NCBI GenBank assembly: GCA_963555705.1
Contig: OY743184.1
Coordinates: forward strand, 31,692,614 to 31,756,613
DNA: 64,000 bases
Origin: Ligustrum vulgare
Lineage: Eukaryota > Streptophyta > Magnoliopsida > Lamiales > Oleaceae
Reading direction: 5' to 3'
A program made the translations under genes and the position numbers. Under the pieces are notes generated by a model, which was not told where the DNA came from, searched no databases, and saw only the letters and a list, made by a program, of their open reading frames with translations. Positions 23,198 to 34,780 of this stretch are shown here, piece by piece (positions within the stretch are counted from its first letter, which is position 1; each line of letters opens with the position of its first letter).

Positions 23198-25331
23198 CCC
23201 TTTCTAAATAACCAAAATCGGTGAAAATTTCGGCAAGCACAGAGGCGGCATCGCACTGGTGTAGTGACGATTTAACGACTGTAGCGCCTTTCCTTCGTGG
23301 AAGCCAATGTGTTCTTCATCTTCGCCACTTCTTCGTGGCTGTCGTCGATCCAATATCCCATCGGTAGATGACAATTTTATGTGTTGAGAATTTTGAGACG
23401 GTGGGGGTGGTGGCAGTTTAGTATTTTGAAAATTTTGATATGGTAGGTAGATCAGTGGGATACGGTTTCGAAGTCGGTGGTGGCTGGTGGTGATTTTAGG
23501 CGGTGCCTTCATGGTTGTTGAATTGATGCAGATCGTTAATTGAGGTAACGGTGGCGGAGGCTAGACAGTGGTGACCGCCGACAGCATCAGTGTGACAGTG
23601 GTATTGCAGCGATGAAGTTGATGGTGAATGCTCTTAGTAGGCTTGCTAATGGTACTTTAGTGATGAAGTTAAATCTGGCTATGGAATTAACAAATACTTG
23701 AAAATTTGTGCTGGAAAATTTGGAATCTGAACAACAGCTTTTCCCGAGTTGTTCATCATATTATTTGCAGTCGAATGAATCAATGACATAATTGGTTTGG
23801 GGAAGTGATCTGCTATTTGGTGGTGGTGGTGGTGGTGGTGGTGGTGCAATGACAAGGTGGTGGTTCTTGCTTGCTTTTGGTGGTGGGGGTAGGGTGGGGT
23901 AAATAGGGATTGTGACAAATTATAGGTAATTGTGACCGATTATTAGGTAAAAGTGACCAAAATGTCGACTAAATGTGATTTTGTGCGACTTGTCACACAG
24001 AATGTGACCAATTATTAGGTAATTGTAACAAAAAATATTGACTAATCGTAACCAAAAAATGAGTAGGTTGTGATCAAAAAATAATAAGTGGTCAATTATG
24101 AATGATTGTGAGCAATTATTAGGTAATTGTGATAAAAAATTATTGACTAACCGTGGCTAAGAAAAGTGTAAGTCGTGATCAATAAATAAATAATATGTGA
24201 GCAATTATGGTTGGTTGTGATCAATTATATTAAAGATTATGACCAATTGTGACTTTGTGTGGCCATTGGATGAAGGCATGATGTGACCCACATTTGTGTC
24301 AAATATTACTATGTGTGACTGAGCTGTGACCTTGTGTGATCAAACTGTGACTTTATATGACCAAACTATAACCTCGTGTGATCGAACTGCGACCTTATGT
24401 GACCGAACTGTAACATTGTATGATCAACTGTAACTTTGGGGGTAGGGTAGGGTGCAGTGGGATGAATTTTGCAACTAAATTTATAATCGTGGCCAATTGT
24501 GACTTTGTGGGGGGTGGGGTGGAGCAGAGGCAATTGTGAAATTTAAGACTAAAGTTGTAATTGACTAATTGTGATTAAAATTTGACTTTGTGTGACTAAT
24601 TGTGACTTTGCTGATGTGGTGGGTGGGGTAGGTCGGATGGGTGTGTGGTGAGGTTGCGGTGAAATTTGCCACCAAATTTGTAATTGTGACAGAAATGTGA
24701 CTTAATGTGTGACTTTGTGGGGTGACGTGGATTTTGCTATAAATTTGTAATTGTGATCGAACTGTGAATTTTCTTGACCAACTGTGACTTTGCATGGTGG
24801 GGTGGAAGGTTAAATTTGCAATTAAATTTTTATATGTGACCGAATTGTGATTTTGTGTGACCAACTACGACTTTGCGGGGTGGGGTGGGAGTGTGTGTGG
24901 GTTGGAGAGTTAAGTTTGCTATTAAATTTGTATTTTTGATGGAATTGTGACTTTGCGTGACTAATTGTGACCTGGGTGTGGTGGGGTGGGGTGGCGAGAA
25001 ATTTGTGACTAAGTTTGTAATTATCATCGAAATGTAACTTCGTATGACCAACTGTGACCTGGAGGGGAGGGGTGTGGTGGGGGTCGGGGAATGGGTGTGT
25101 CAGGTGGTGGATGTTGGTGGGTAACACGAAATGACTTATTGAAGTATTGTTTAAGTTTTTTTATTTAACATTATATTAGTTTTAATCTAATATTAAGTGA
25201 TAACTATTTTTATATTATATATAATATTATATTTATTAATTACTAATTAACACCTAATTAAAAAAAAAAAACCTTAAGTTTGTTAGGTTTAAAAAGTTAT
25301 AGTTTTAGTTGTATAGTTATGTACTTTTTCC
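23198..25331. mobile_element. MULE-like element, copy 3, left end lost or displaced
   Basis: Same architecture as copy 1: GC-rich patch (23220-23640), GGT-rich block (23820-23900), then a long TGTGAC array (23920-25130), then an AT-rich end. The right end, read inward on the minus strand, is GGAAAAAGTACATAACTA followed by AACTTAAGG and a T run. This matches the terminal repeat of copies 1 and 2. I cannot find its left end. The Athila element begins exactly where this element would continue, so the left part may lie at about 12410-12514 (GTGGTGATG-rich). Confidence 0.5.
23920..25130 (+). repeat. TGTGAC word array 2
   Basis: Dense TGTGAC/TGTGACC words on the + strand with AT-rich spacers (for example AATTATTAGGTAATTGTGAC). 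They are mixed with GGGGTGGGG patches from 24440 on. More diverged than array 1. Confidence 0.8.
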
Positions 25332-25407
25332 TTATATAATAGGTATGCAGACCCAATTAAATAATAATAGGCTCGCAGGCCCAACCAAAAGAAGCAGAAT
25401 AAATTAA

Positions 25408-27142
25408 ATGGAAATTACATCCACACTTACTTTAAAAGTTCACAATTCATAAATCAAATTTGTAAACTTTTTATACAAAAATCAGGTCTTAATTTATTTT
25501 TAATTATTAATTAATAAACTTATTATACCTGCCCAAAAACTCTCTCCCAGTCGCACCGACCTCCATCTCCTTTCCTTCCCATCTTCAGACGGCCTACCTA
25601 CAAGAAGTGATGGCTTAGGGACGCCGCGCGTAGCAGTAACACCGGAGAGCACTGGTGCTGCTCGGGGTGACGGACACAGTAGCTGTAGGCACCGCAACCG
25701 CCTTGGTAATACTGAGAGCGATGCTATTCTTGTATTATTTATTTTTTTTTCAAATTTCAATTTCTCCAAAATGGGTGCTATGGGGTAATGACTTGTGGAG
25801 GTGTGTACAATGGCTTGTAGTGGTGTGTATGGTTGTTTAGGGGTACTGATCTGTACAGATCTATGTGTGTGTGTCTTGATTGTGGTTCAGTGGATGGCGA
25901 TGGAGGTGAAGTGGCACAGTTTGTGGCCTGTAGGAGATGGTGGTGGCTGGTCGAATGGATGTGGTTACGATGGTGAAATGGTTGTAGTCGGTTCAATGGT
26001 GATTGTCGTGTCTGTGAGTTGCGTTGTTACGGTGTATGGATTTCTACGTGGAGGCGGTGGTGGTGATGCTGGTGGTGTTGTAGAGGAGGAGAAGGCAACA
26101 GGTGGTGGTACTGAGGAAACTGTTGTGATGGTGAATAGGTGACTAATTGTGGTTTGGGGGGGGTGGTAGTTAGTGGTGGGGGTGAGATGGGGTGGTGATG
26201 GTGGTTTGGGGGTGGTGGTGGTGGTGGTGTTGAGACGGTGGAACCGTGCTGGTGGCTACATCAATAGTGGGTGGTGTAGGTGTTGGATAGCGATCAGTGA
26301 TGGTGGTGGTAGCTGTGGTGGAGGCGATGTTGGCGATTGGCGGCGACGATGTTTGCAGTCGGTGGTGGTGTTGATGGTGTGTGACCAAAATGCGTAATTT
26401 GTGACTAGTGAATAGTATATGTGACCTAAAAATTTGATAATTTGCTACCATAAGTTGAATTATTGCGACCTAATATTTTGATATTTGTGACCCTAAAATA
26501 AATTGTGATCAATTAATTTTATAGTTTGTGAAATTTAATTGAATTAGTGTGACCTAATATTTTGATATTTGTGACCAATTAATTATTATGATCATAATTT
26601 TTGACTTATAAATTTGTGGTTTGTGACCAAGAAATAGATTGTGACCAACGAAATCGATAATTTGTAACCAAAAAATGAGTCAACAAAATAATTTTATAAA
26701 TTATGACTAATAAAATTTATGATGTGACCAAGAAAATTAGTGATTTGTGAAAATTGTGATCTAAAAAATTCCTGATTTGTATTCGAGAAAAAATTGTGAC
26801 CAATGAAATTTGTGATTTGTGACAAATAAAGAAATTGTGACTCATAATTTTTATTTGCGACCAAAAAAAATCGTGACCTACGAAATTCGAAATTTGTGAA
26901 AATAAATAAATTGTGACCTAAAAAATTGTGATTGTGACCATGAACTTATGACCTGATTTGTGACTTGTGACCTAAACTTTTTTACCTTGTGACCATAATA
27001 AGTTATGACCTAAAAAATTGTGACTTGTGACCATAAAGAATAAAATATATAATTAATTATGACCTGATTTTTGAAATAAAACCATAAGTTTCTTAATTTT
27101 GAAAATGTATACTTTAAAAAACCTTAGTTATTTATTGTTCCC
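25408..27142. mobile_element. Non-autonomous MULE-like element, copy 2, with TGTGAC array
   Basis: Flanking 9-bp words ATAAATTAA (25399-25407) and TTAAATTAA (27143-27151) match at 8 of 9 positions. It starts ATGGAAATTACAT and its other end, read inward, is GGGAACAATAAATAACTAAGG. Order inside: a C/T-rich patch (25530-25600), a GGT-rich block (25790-26380), a TGTGACC array (26380-27050) and a terminal segment. From about 26460 to 27142 it aligns with 7890-8612 of copy 1, including the final 120 bp almost base for base. No transposase sequence is present. Confidence 0.6.
26380..27050 (+). repeat. TGTGACC word array 3
   Basis: Same + strand word and spacers as array 1; the two arrays share longer phrases such as AATTGTGACCAATGAAATTT, so they descend from one ancestral array. 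Confidence 0.85.
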
Positions 27143-27264
27143 TTAAATTAACGAGAAAAATACATAAATAAGGTGGTTATTATACCACATTTCAAACTTA
27201 AAGAAAAAAGTTTAAAACTTCATCAATCAGGTGTTAAATAAATAATTAATGTACTATAAAAGAT

Positions 27265-27296
27265 CACCCCACCCCACCCCACCCCACCCCACCCCA
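27265..27296 (+). repeat. (CACCC)n pentanucleotide tract
   Basis: Six-plus uninterrupted CACCC units; the minus strand is G-rich with the spacing needed for a G-quadruplex. Confidence 0.9.
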
Positions 27297-27482
27297 TTCA
27301 AATAAAATTCAACGTCCAGTAAACTCCGATTCATTGTCCTCACCGGCTCCTCCACCACCACCCCACGACGACCACCACCCCCACACCACGGCACCACCAC
27401 CACCACCACCATGTTGTCATCATCACATCTTCATCATAACCTTTGAAAAATCGTTGCAGCCGCCCATCATCACACAAAATTG

Positions 27483-27484
<2 letters not shown>

Positions 27485-27518
<34 letters not shown>
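27485..27518 (+). repeat. (GT)n microsatellite
   Basis: About 17 uninterrupted TG/GT units. Confidence 0.95.
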
Positions 27519-27521
<3 letters not shown>

Positions 27522-27669
27522 AATTAAAAAAAAATTGTGAAGATAAAGAAAAATAAAAGCTGAAACTTACATATTGCCTTTGCTTCTTTCACCAGTTCTA
27601 AAATCTGAAACTTACATATTGGCATATCGCCTCTGCCTCTTTCACTAGTTCTCTTTGGATATCTGTTGT

Positions 27670-28510
27670 GTGGAATGTAACATGTGACATGTGACTTGCA
27701 ACATATGAATTGTGACCTATGTGACCTAACATGCCGTTGTTGGATAATTGTGACCTGTGACGATGTAATGTGACGTATGACCTTGATTTAAACATATGAT
27801 CCGAAATTGTGAAATGTGACTTGAATATGTAACATGTGACTCCTGACTTAAACGTGGTTTGCACATGTGACCCGTGGCTTCAATTTGTGACATGACATGA
27901 GTGCAATGTGACTTTTTGTGACTTGAATAAGTAACATGTGACTCGTGACTTAAACGTCTGACGTATGACTTGAATATGTGACGTGTGACAGTGGTTTGAA
28001 CATGTGACCTATGACTCATATATGTGACCTCAGTAACTTGAAGTAATATGTGACATATGACTCATATGTTGGAGACGATGGTGATATGTGAGTTTTGACA
28101 TATAAAGTGTGACATGTGACCTGAAATCACGTCCGAAGTGTGAGTTAATGCATCAAATGTTACCTGTGACATAAACATTTGAAGTGTGGCCACCTACTTC
28201 AATAAATGTGACCTATGACCTAATGCATCAATTGTGCTCTGAACACTTGAAGTGCAACTTTTGTAACTTGATGCATCAAATGTGACTTGTGTTCTGAATA
28301 TGTGAAGTGTGACCCGTGACTTAAAATATCAAATGCCACCAGTGACCTAATACATAAAATGTGACCTCAAAATTTGAAGTGTGACCTCTGACAATGCCCA
28401 TCGAATCAAAGCACAACCATGTCAATGGAAGCAGTATCAACCATGTGATAAATTCCTACGAGCTGTGACTTTAAAATATTATATATGACTCATAAATGTG
28501 ACCACAGCAA
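27670..28510 (+). repeat. TGTGAC word array 4
   Basis: Here the word mostly alternates with ATG, as in ACATGTGAC and TATGACC, at short spacing, and the spacers are less AT-rich than in arrays 1-3. The strand bias is the same. Confidence 0.8.
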
Positions 28511-29531
28511 CCTCCAACAAACAACCACAACCTTCACACATCTGTCAACACCATAATACACACAGCTACCTCCACTACAAACACATACCATACAACCACC
28601 ACCATCACACAAACATCCAGCACCGCCGCAGTTAATCACCATCACCATAAACACACAAAATGAACCTCAAGCCGCCTATCGCCTATACGCATAACTGCAC
28701 CACCACTGACACTGCATACCTATAGCACCACCACCTGCACTCTGATGCTCGAGTTTGGTTCGAAGGGCCTGCTAAAGGCAATTGGCATGATACAAGATTA
28801 TTCCAATTTTTTTCCTGGGGAACTTCCATTGCCATCTTAGCACCTGTTGAAGCCAGTCGGAATTTGAATCTCAGTTTGGTATCCACTCCAGATCCACAAT
28901 CCAGCTGCAGCCACAGTCGGCTATTCATCACCACCTACCACTACCTCCTCCTTTGCACCACCATCGTTGCCTCCTCAAGCTCACAAACATCCAACTAGCC
29001 ACAACCAGCTCCATCCCCGCCACCAAAATAGTAGACAACAACCGTAACCTTCGCACACCACCGTTTCCAGTGCAGCCCGCACCCAGCCCCAAATCGCTGC
29101 AAGCCCCAACCAACATCACCTCACACCCACACCATAACTAACCACCGTATTAGCAAGTTGTGTCACTAATCCATAGTATCCGTAAGAAGATGACCGTCAC
29201 ATCATTCACGAAGAAATGGCACTCAGTTCTGACCATCGATCTTACAATTGACACTGTGAAGATGCTGACCAGAAGATTGATGTGGAGTGGCCTCCGGAGG
29301 CACAGCTCATGCAGGCGGCGCCGCTGCCCAGTGCCCATCTCTGAGAGGTTGATATGGTCGTGAGAGTGAGTGACATTTAGAGACGAGAGTGAGAGTAGGA
29401 TTTAGGGGGATGGTGGGTTGGGTAATATTGTTATGATTTTAATAATTCTATTTGCCACCTGATTTGTGTACATTATACTACATTTCTTGAAACGTGAAAT
29501 GTTATAACTGCATTTTTAGTTACTTGTGATT

Positions 29532-30048
29532 TGTCGCATGTGGGACCCAACAACCACCTAAGTAGGCCCCCAACTACGTGGTTATCATTTGGCCGAGGCC
29601 TTCCGAGGCCCATTCCTTCTATGGCCAAACTGTATCCCTAAGCAGCATTATTCGAGGAAACCTTAGGGACCGACAGCTAGGCTAGGCAGAATGTCACTAG
29701 TGCAGAACTTGTAAGTGAACTGCAATCTGATGGGACAACACATTTATCACTGATATGATAGCCGCCATGACACTATAGTAGACTGTAATGATTATGATCA
29801 ACTAAATGGTTAACCTAATTTATATTTGCTCTCACTCCCTTTTCTCTCTTTTATACACTTATATTTCTTGCACCCAATTTATATTTGCTTGAAATGAGCA
29901 CTAACTTTGGCATCGGAGTGCAAACGGGGGCCACCTTGGCCCCCTTTGCAAACTGATTGTTTGTCACAGTGCGCAGGAGATCCACGTGTTCAAAAGGGAG
30001 GAGCTGAGACGTGTTGGTCCAAGGTCCAACTGAATTTTTTGGTCAACA
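29532..30048 (+). repeat. Probable 5' LTR of the Tat-lineage element
   Basis: Ends in GGTCAACA at 30048, three bases before the primer-binding site. A possible start is TGTCGCATGTGGG at 29532. A TATA-like TTATACA is at 29851. There is no second LTR in the window to confirm the limits. Confidence 0.5.
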
Positions 30049-30051
30049 TTT

Positions 30052-30067
30052 TGGCGCCGTCTGTGGG
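30052..30067 (+). other. Primer-binding site of the Tat-lineage element
   Basis: TGGCGCCGTCTGTGGG. The first nine bases fit the complement of a tRNA-Asp-like 3' end. The motif is common in plant Tat elements. Confidence 0.75.
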
Positions 30068-30340
30068 AAACCATACTACTAACCATGAAAACGCATTGTA
30101 AAAAGCTACAAAAAAAACCCTGAAAAAGGGCGAGTAATCTCTTGCAAAAGAGCGAAGAACTACAAGAACCCCTTGATAAAGGCTTAAATCTTTGAAACTT
30201 TGAAATATAAGTACATTAACCTTGAAAAAGGCTTAAATCTTTGAAACTTTGGAATAAAAGGTCATAAACCTCGAGAAAGGCTTGAAGCTTTGAGATAAAA
30301 GTTTACCTATCCTTGAAAGAAAAGATAGAATCCAGAAGTG

Positions 30341-31475
30341 GCTATGAATATGAATGAAATTGATGATGACGTTAACTCTAGTAGGAGCCAAGATGAACAA
30401 CACAGCGAGGAGGAGGCTCCCCAGAGGCCTCATGAGAACACAAATGAGGGGGTGGCCCAACACAATCCCCCACGCAGGCATCGAAATCACTGCATGTTTC
30501 GAGATATGACTCGCATGGTAGCCCAAATGTTGGAAATGCAGAAACAGTGCAACTGAGCCTAGAAATAGGCAGGAGAGACGGGCTGAGGAGGCCCTTCCAC
30601 AAAGCCAAATTCCTAGAGATAGGTATGATACAAGGGCGGAAAAATTGAGCCCCACGCATGAGCCTATAAATAGGCGGGAGAGAAGAGCAGAAGCAGCTGG
30701 GATCCAATCTCATGGTGGCCTTCCGGCCTTTCAAAGGCCAAATTATAGTTGAGTTTTGCCACCACGAGGGCAGGATTACGTTCAACCGCCCTACGACCAG
30801 TACCATGATGCGATGAATTCTGACCACGATGAGAACAGTAAATTACCATCATATGAGCTGGACGATGAAGAGGAAATAAGCCCCTTTACGGAGGGCATCC
30901 GAAAGTGCCCGGTGCCCCATGACTTTGAAATGCCAGAAATAACAAAGTATTCTGGTCGAGGCGACCCTGATGATCACCTGTTGAACTATCGAGCTAGCAT
31001 GGAAATAATCGGAGCTACTCCGGCACTGAAGTGCAAAGCCTTTTCTTTAACCCTTGAAGGAAGTGCAATACGATGGTATAAAAAACTCCCTCTGGGTAGC
31101 ATCCACAGTTGGAGAGATTTGAAGATAGCCTTCAAAAATGGCTTTGTTGCCTCCAGGCCCAGCCAGCTCCCGATCCAATGCCTTCAGGACTTAAGGCAAG
31201 GAAGGGATGAATCTTTGAAGAGCTACTTAGCTCGGTTTACTGAAGAAATGCATATTTGTGAGAACATTACCGAGGCAGAGATGTTTTCTGAATTAAAAGG
31301 AGGCCTAGACATGACGAGCATGTTTTGGAGGGATGTCCAAAGCAGAAAGTCAAGGGACTGCAATGCCCTAGTAGATCTGATGAAGGAGGAGATCGTCTTA
31401 GAGGAGATGGATAGGGCCAGAGATAACCATCCTCAAGGGAGATATAATCTGAGGTACCCCAATGAAGCGAGCTAG
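30341..31475 (+). pseudogene. Tat-lineage gag
   Basis: A short N-terminal segment (30341-30556, MNMNEIDDDVNSSRSQDEQ) ends in a stop. The capsid part is open from 30756 to 31475 (239 codons). It has the retrotransposon gag domain: FEMPEITKYSGRGDPDDHLL, ALKCKAFSLTLEGSAIRWY, SWRDLKIAFKNGF, LQDLRQGRDESLKSYLARF. A zinc-knuckle remnant follows in another frame near 31673-31740: the DNA encodes GAYCAYHRYYGHATEDCREI, a CX3HX4HX4C-like form. The frame shift at about 31475 and several stops make it non-functional. In the family this domain builds the particle and binds RNA. Confidence 0.8.
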
Positions 31476-32527
31476 AGGAAAAGAGGTAATAAGGATAGGT
31501 TCGGCAGTAACCGAAGAGGCGAGCCACGTCCATTTCTGGGAACCGGGTCTAGTTATGCGACGGAGATCACGGAGGCTATCTCCAACTTGCACTCCAATGC
31601 TCCTGCCTCGAATCCTCCCCCAGCTAATGGAAGAGTGGAAGGTAGTCGAAGCGGAAAATAGCCTACGATTGGGGCTTACTGTGCGTACCACAGGTATTAT
31701 GGCCACGCAACGGAGGATTGTAGGGAAATCCACATGTTGGCGGACCAAAAGGCACACGGAAGGAGGGGAGGTGATTTCTCTCCTTACAAAGGAAAAATGC
31801 AAAGGCCAGGTAACCAAAAGTTTAATCAAGCTGACAGGCGAGCTCCATGAAAAAACCCAACGAAAGAAAGGATTGACGGTCGTCAAAGAGACAGGGGCAA
31901 GGATCGGGATAACTCCCTGGCACATGCTAGAAACACAAGAGAACCACCTATGCCTGCAAATGATCCGTCGATTCGCGAAATTGACACGATATTGGGAGGC
32001 GTCCATCCAGGTGGAAGCACCAATAACTCCCAGAAGCGGTATATCAGAGAAGCCAAGCAGCCTGCTAATGTGAATTATCACATCCATTCGCATCCAACAG
32101 GGATGTCCCGGACATAATCTATCACGTTTACGCAGGATGACGCTATTGGGGTATATTTCCCGCATAATGATGCACTGGTGATCTGGGCAGTGGTGGCTCG
32201 GAATGGGTTGTCACGAATGTTGGTGGATGATGGATCCTCGGTAAACGTGATTTATGGAGTAACTTTTGATAAGATGGGAATTAGTACCCCACTTATTCTT
32301 GTCCCAGATCGAATATATGGATTTACTGGAGATAGCATAATCCCCAGAGGATCCATAACCCTCATAATGAAAATAGGATAGGCTCCCACTCTCTCTAGAA
32401 TACCCATGGAGTTCTTAATTGTGGACAAAATTTCCTCCTATCACGGTTCAATTGGGAGCCCAGGTCTCATTGAATTGGGGGGCTACAACTCACGAGAAGT
32501 ATATTTGCATGAAATTCCCCACGGAGC
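31476..32527 (+). pseudogene. Tat-lineage gag C-terminus and aspartic protease
   Basis: Broken reading through several frames. After the zinc knuckle comes a basic stretch (GRRGGDFSPYKGKMQRPGN), then REIDTILGGVHPGG near 31977-32020, a phrase typical of Tat elements just before protease. The protease core is open at 32178-32381: MLVDDGSSVNVIYG at the active site (D-D-G in place of the usual D-x-G with S/T), then GFTGDSIIPRGSI. It runs into a stop at 32380 where the family reads on with a Trp, so this stop too may be a TGG to TAG change. Confidence 0.7.
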
Positions 32528-32599
32528 ATGGTGTGGAAACTGTCAGAGGGAGCCAAACTGAATCAGGCCTGTTATACAAACGCTATTCGAAAATTTCAA

Positions 32600-34276
32600 G
32601 ACCGTACCTTAAACACGATTAGCGATGTGGCAATGGCTGAGGCTGCTTCGGACCCTGAAAGATTGGGTGAAGGGCCCTTAGAAAGTGAGGATGTCACAAT
32701 GACACCGGAAGATGATCTAGCGGATCTGGACCCAAGAATGACCGGAGACAGTTGCTCCACCCCAGCGGAAAGGCTAGAGTGCTTTTGTGTTGATCCACTC
32801 GATCCAATTAAGGAGTTGCATATTGGACTAGATTTGCCAGTTGAACACAAAGGTCATCTAAAAAACTTCTTGGTCGAGAATCTCGACGTATTCGCCTGGA
32901 AACATGATGACACGATTGAAATTGATCCTAAAGTAGCCTGCCACAGACTCCAGCTTGACCTAAGAAGTCCTAGGCATAGGCAAAAGAGGAGGCCGATGAG
33001 TTCTGATAAATATGAGGCCTTGAAAGAAGAGGTGAAGAAGTTATTGAAAAATGGCTTCATCTGAGAGTCTCGGTATCCGAAGTGGGTGTCAAACCCTGTT
33101 TTGGTTCCGAAGCAGAATGGAAAATTAAGAGTATGTATTGATTTCTCGAATTTAAACCAGGCATGCCCTAAAGACAGTTTCCCCCTGCCTCAAATTGACC
33201 AATTAGTCGATTCTACAGCAGGACATGAGATACTGAGTTTTATGTATGCATACTCCGGATACAATCAAATCCCCATGCATGAATCGGATGAGGAGCACAC
33301 CTCATTTATCACGGATAGAGGACTCTATTGCTATAAAGCCATGCTGTTTGGTTTAAAAAATGCCGGAGCCACCTACCAAAGGCTAGTAAATCGTATGTTT
33401 TCAGAATAGTTGGGAAACACCATGGAAGTCTATGTCGATGACATGCTGGTCAAAAGTATGGACGCCACAGAGCATGTCCGCCATCTGTCAGAGGCCTTTA
33501 ACATTTTGAGGAAATATCGAATGAAGCTCAACCCGACGAAATGCGCTTTTGGGGTAGCGTCTGGAAAATTTCTTGGATTCATGGTGAACAGAAGAGGGAT
33601 TGAAGCCAATCCGGATAAAATCAAAGCTTTGTTAGACATGCGCTCTCCTCGGAGCCCAAAAGAAGTGCAAAGCTTAACGGGAAGAATTTTGGCCTTAAAT
33701 CGATTCGTTTCTAAGTCCACTGACAAATGCTTGCCATTTTTTAAGATCTTGAAGGGAGGGAAACGATTTCAATGGACCCCGAAATGTGAGCAAGCTTTTG
33801 TTGACCTAAAATCATTCCTAGATCAGGCCCCTTTGCTATCTAAACCAAAGGACGGCGAGCCGCTTTCCCTGTATTTAGCCATGTCAAAGGAAGCTGTTAG
33901 TTCAGTGTTGATCAGAGAGGAAAATGGGAATCAGCTTCCTGTGTATTATGTAAGCAAAGCCATGCTGGATGTGGAAAAGTGATACCCGGACATGGAAAAA
34001 CTCGCTCTAGCACTGGTCACTGCGGCTCGCAAGCTTCGCCCCTACTTCCAGTCGCATTCCAGCCACGTTCTCACGAACTTTCCTATGAGACAGGTATTAC
34101 AGAAGCCAGATGTATCAGGAAGGTTAATGAAATGGACGATAGAAATTAGCTGGTACGACCTTCATTATGTGCCTCGGACAGCTATAAAGGGTCAAGCATT
34201 AGCATATTTTATAGTTGAGTTCACGTATCCGCCCGAGGTAGAGATGGTTGATAACACGGAAAATAGCCTTGAGTGA
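32600..34276 (+). pseudogene. Tat-lineage reverse transcriptase and RNase H
   Basis: One frame carries the whole domain with only point stops: TGA at 33062, TAG at 33407, TGA at 33980 and TGA at 34274. RT: RLQLDLRSPRHRQKRRPMS, VSNPVLVPKQNGKLRVCIDF, LFGLKNAGATYQRLV, and an intact YVDD in MEVYVDDMLVKS at about 33430-33460. RNase H follows: LSLYLAMSKEAVSSVLI, LPVYYVSKAMLD, MEKLALALVTAARKLRPYF. The first catalytic residue of RNase H sits in YLAMS where the family has YLAVS, as is usual for Tat. Each stop fits a single C-to-T or G-to-A change (CGA, CAG, CGA, TGG). Confidence 0.85.
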
Positions 34277-34780
34277 AAATTGTTCGTTGATGGGTTCTCG
34301 ACTAAAGGAAGATCCGGGGCAGGGATACTACTCGTGAGTCCAAAGGGATACAAATTGCACAGTGCGATCCGCTTTGGCTTTAAAGCCAAGAAAAATGTGC
34401 AGAGTACGAGGCGCTCTTAGCTAGACTAAGGCTTTCAAAAGCTTTAAAAATTAAGTCAGTAGTGGCGAGCAGTTACTCGCAGCTTTTCATAAGCCAATTT
34501 AACGGATAATTTTCTGCCAAAGAGCCAACCATGGTTGCTTACTTGAAGAAAGTAAAGGACCTAGCTTCCCACTTTGAAAAAATTGAACTGCTTCGCATTC
34601 CCAGGGCTGAGAATTCTAATACGGATGCTTTATATAAACTAGCAAGCAGTAAGGATGCCGAGCTCCTCAATATGGTGCCAATTGAGCATCTGCCAATGTC
34701 TTCCCTCGAACAAGGGATGGAGATTTATGCAATAGAGGAAGAAAGTTCTTGGATCAATCCTACACTGGCTTACTTAAAGC
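34277..34780 (+). pseudogene. Second (archaeal-like) RNase H of the Tat-lineage element
   Basis: After the pol stop at 34274 the DNA encodes KLFVDGFSTKGRSGAGILL (first catalytic Asp in FVDG) and AIRFGFKAKK. It then shifts frame near 34390 (ECAEYEALLA-like sequence), with SSYSQLF where the family has SDSQLV, and ends with VKDLASHFEKIELLRIPRAENSNTDAL. The second Asp appears lost: the DNA reads VASSYSQLF. This domain is extra to the ordinary RNase H and is diagnostic of Tat. Confidence 0.75.

Larger units (their letters stand above)
27153..29535. mobile_element. Possible further MULE-like element with TGTGAC array
   Basis: The ends show inverted similarity with gaps: left ATCAATCAGGTGTTAAATAA against right (minus strand) ACAAATCAGGTGGCAAATAG, and outermost GAGAAAAATACAT against GACAAATCACAAGTAAC. 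Inside are an ACC-rich block (27330-27420), a (GT)n tract, a TGTGAC array (27670-28510) and a second ACC-rich block (28505-29140). I find no matching 9-bp flanks, so the boundaries are approximate. It abuts copy 2 on the left and the Tat-type LTR on the right. Confidence 0.4.

Noticed and set aside
28683..29363. Host exons in the ACC-rich part of the last MULE-like element
   Set aside because: Several short open frames on both strands, none with a recognisable domain; gene capture cannot be supported from the sequence alone.
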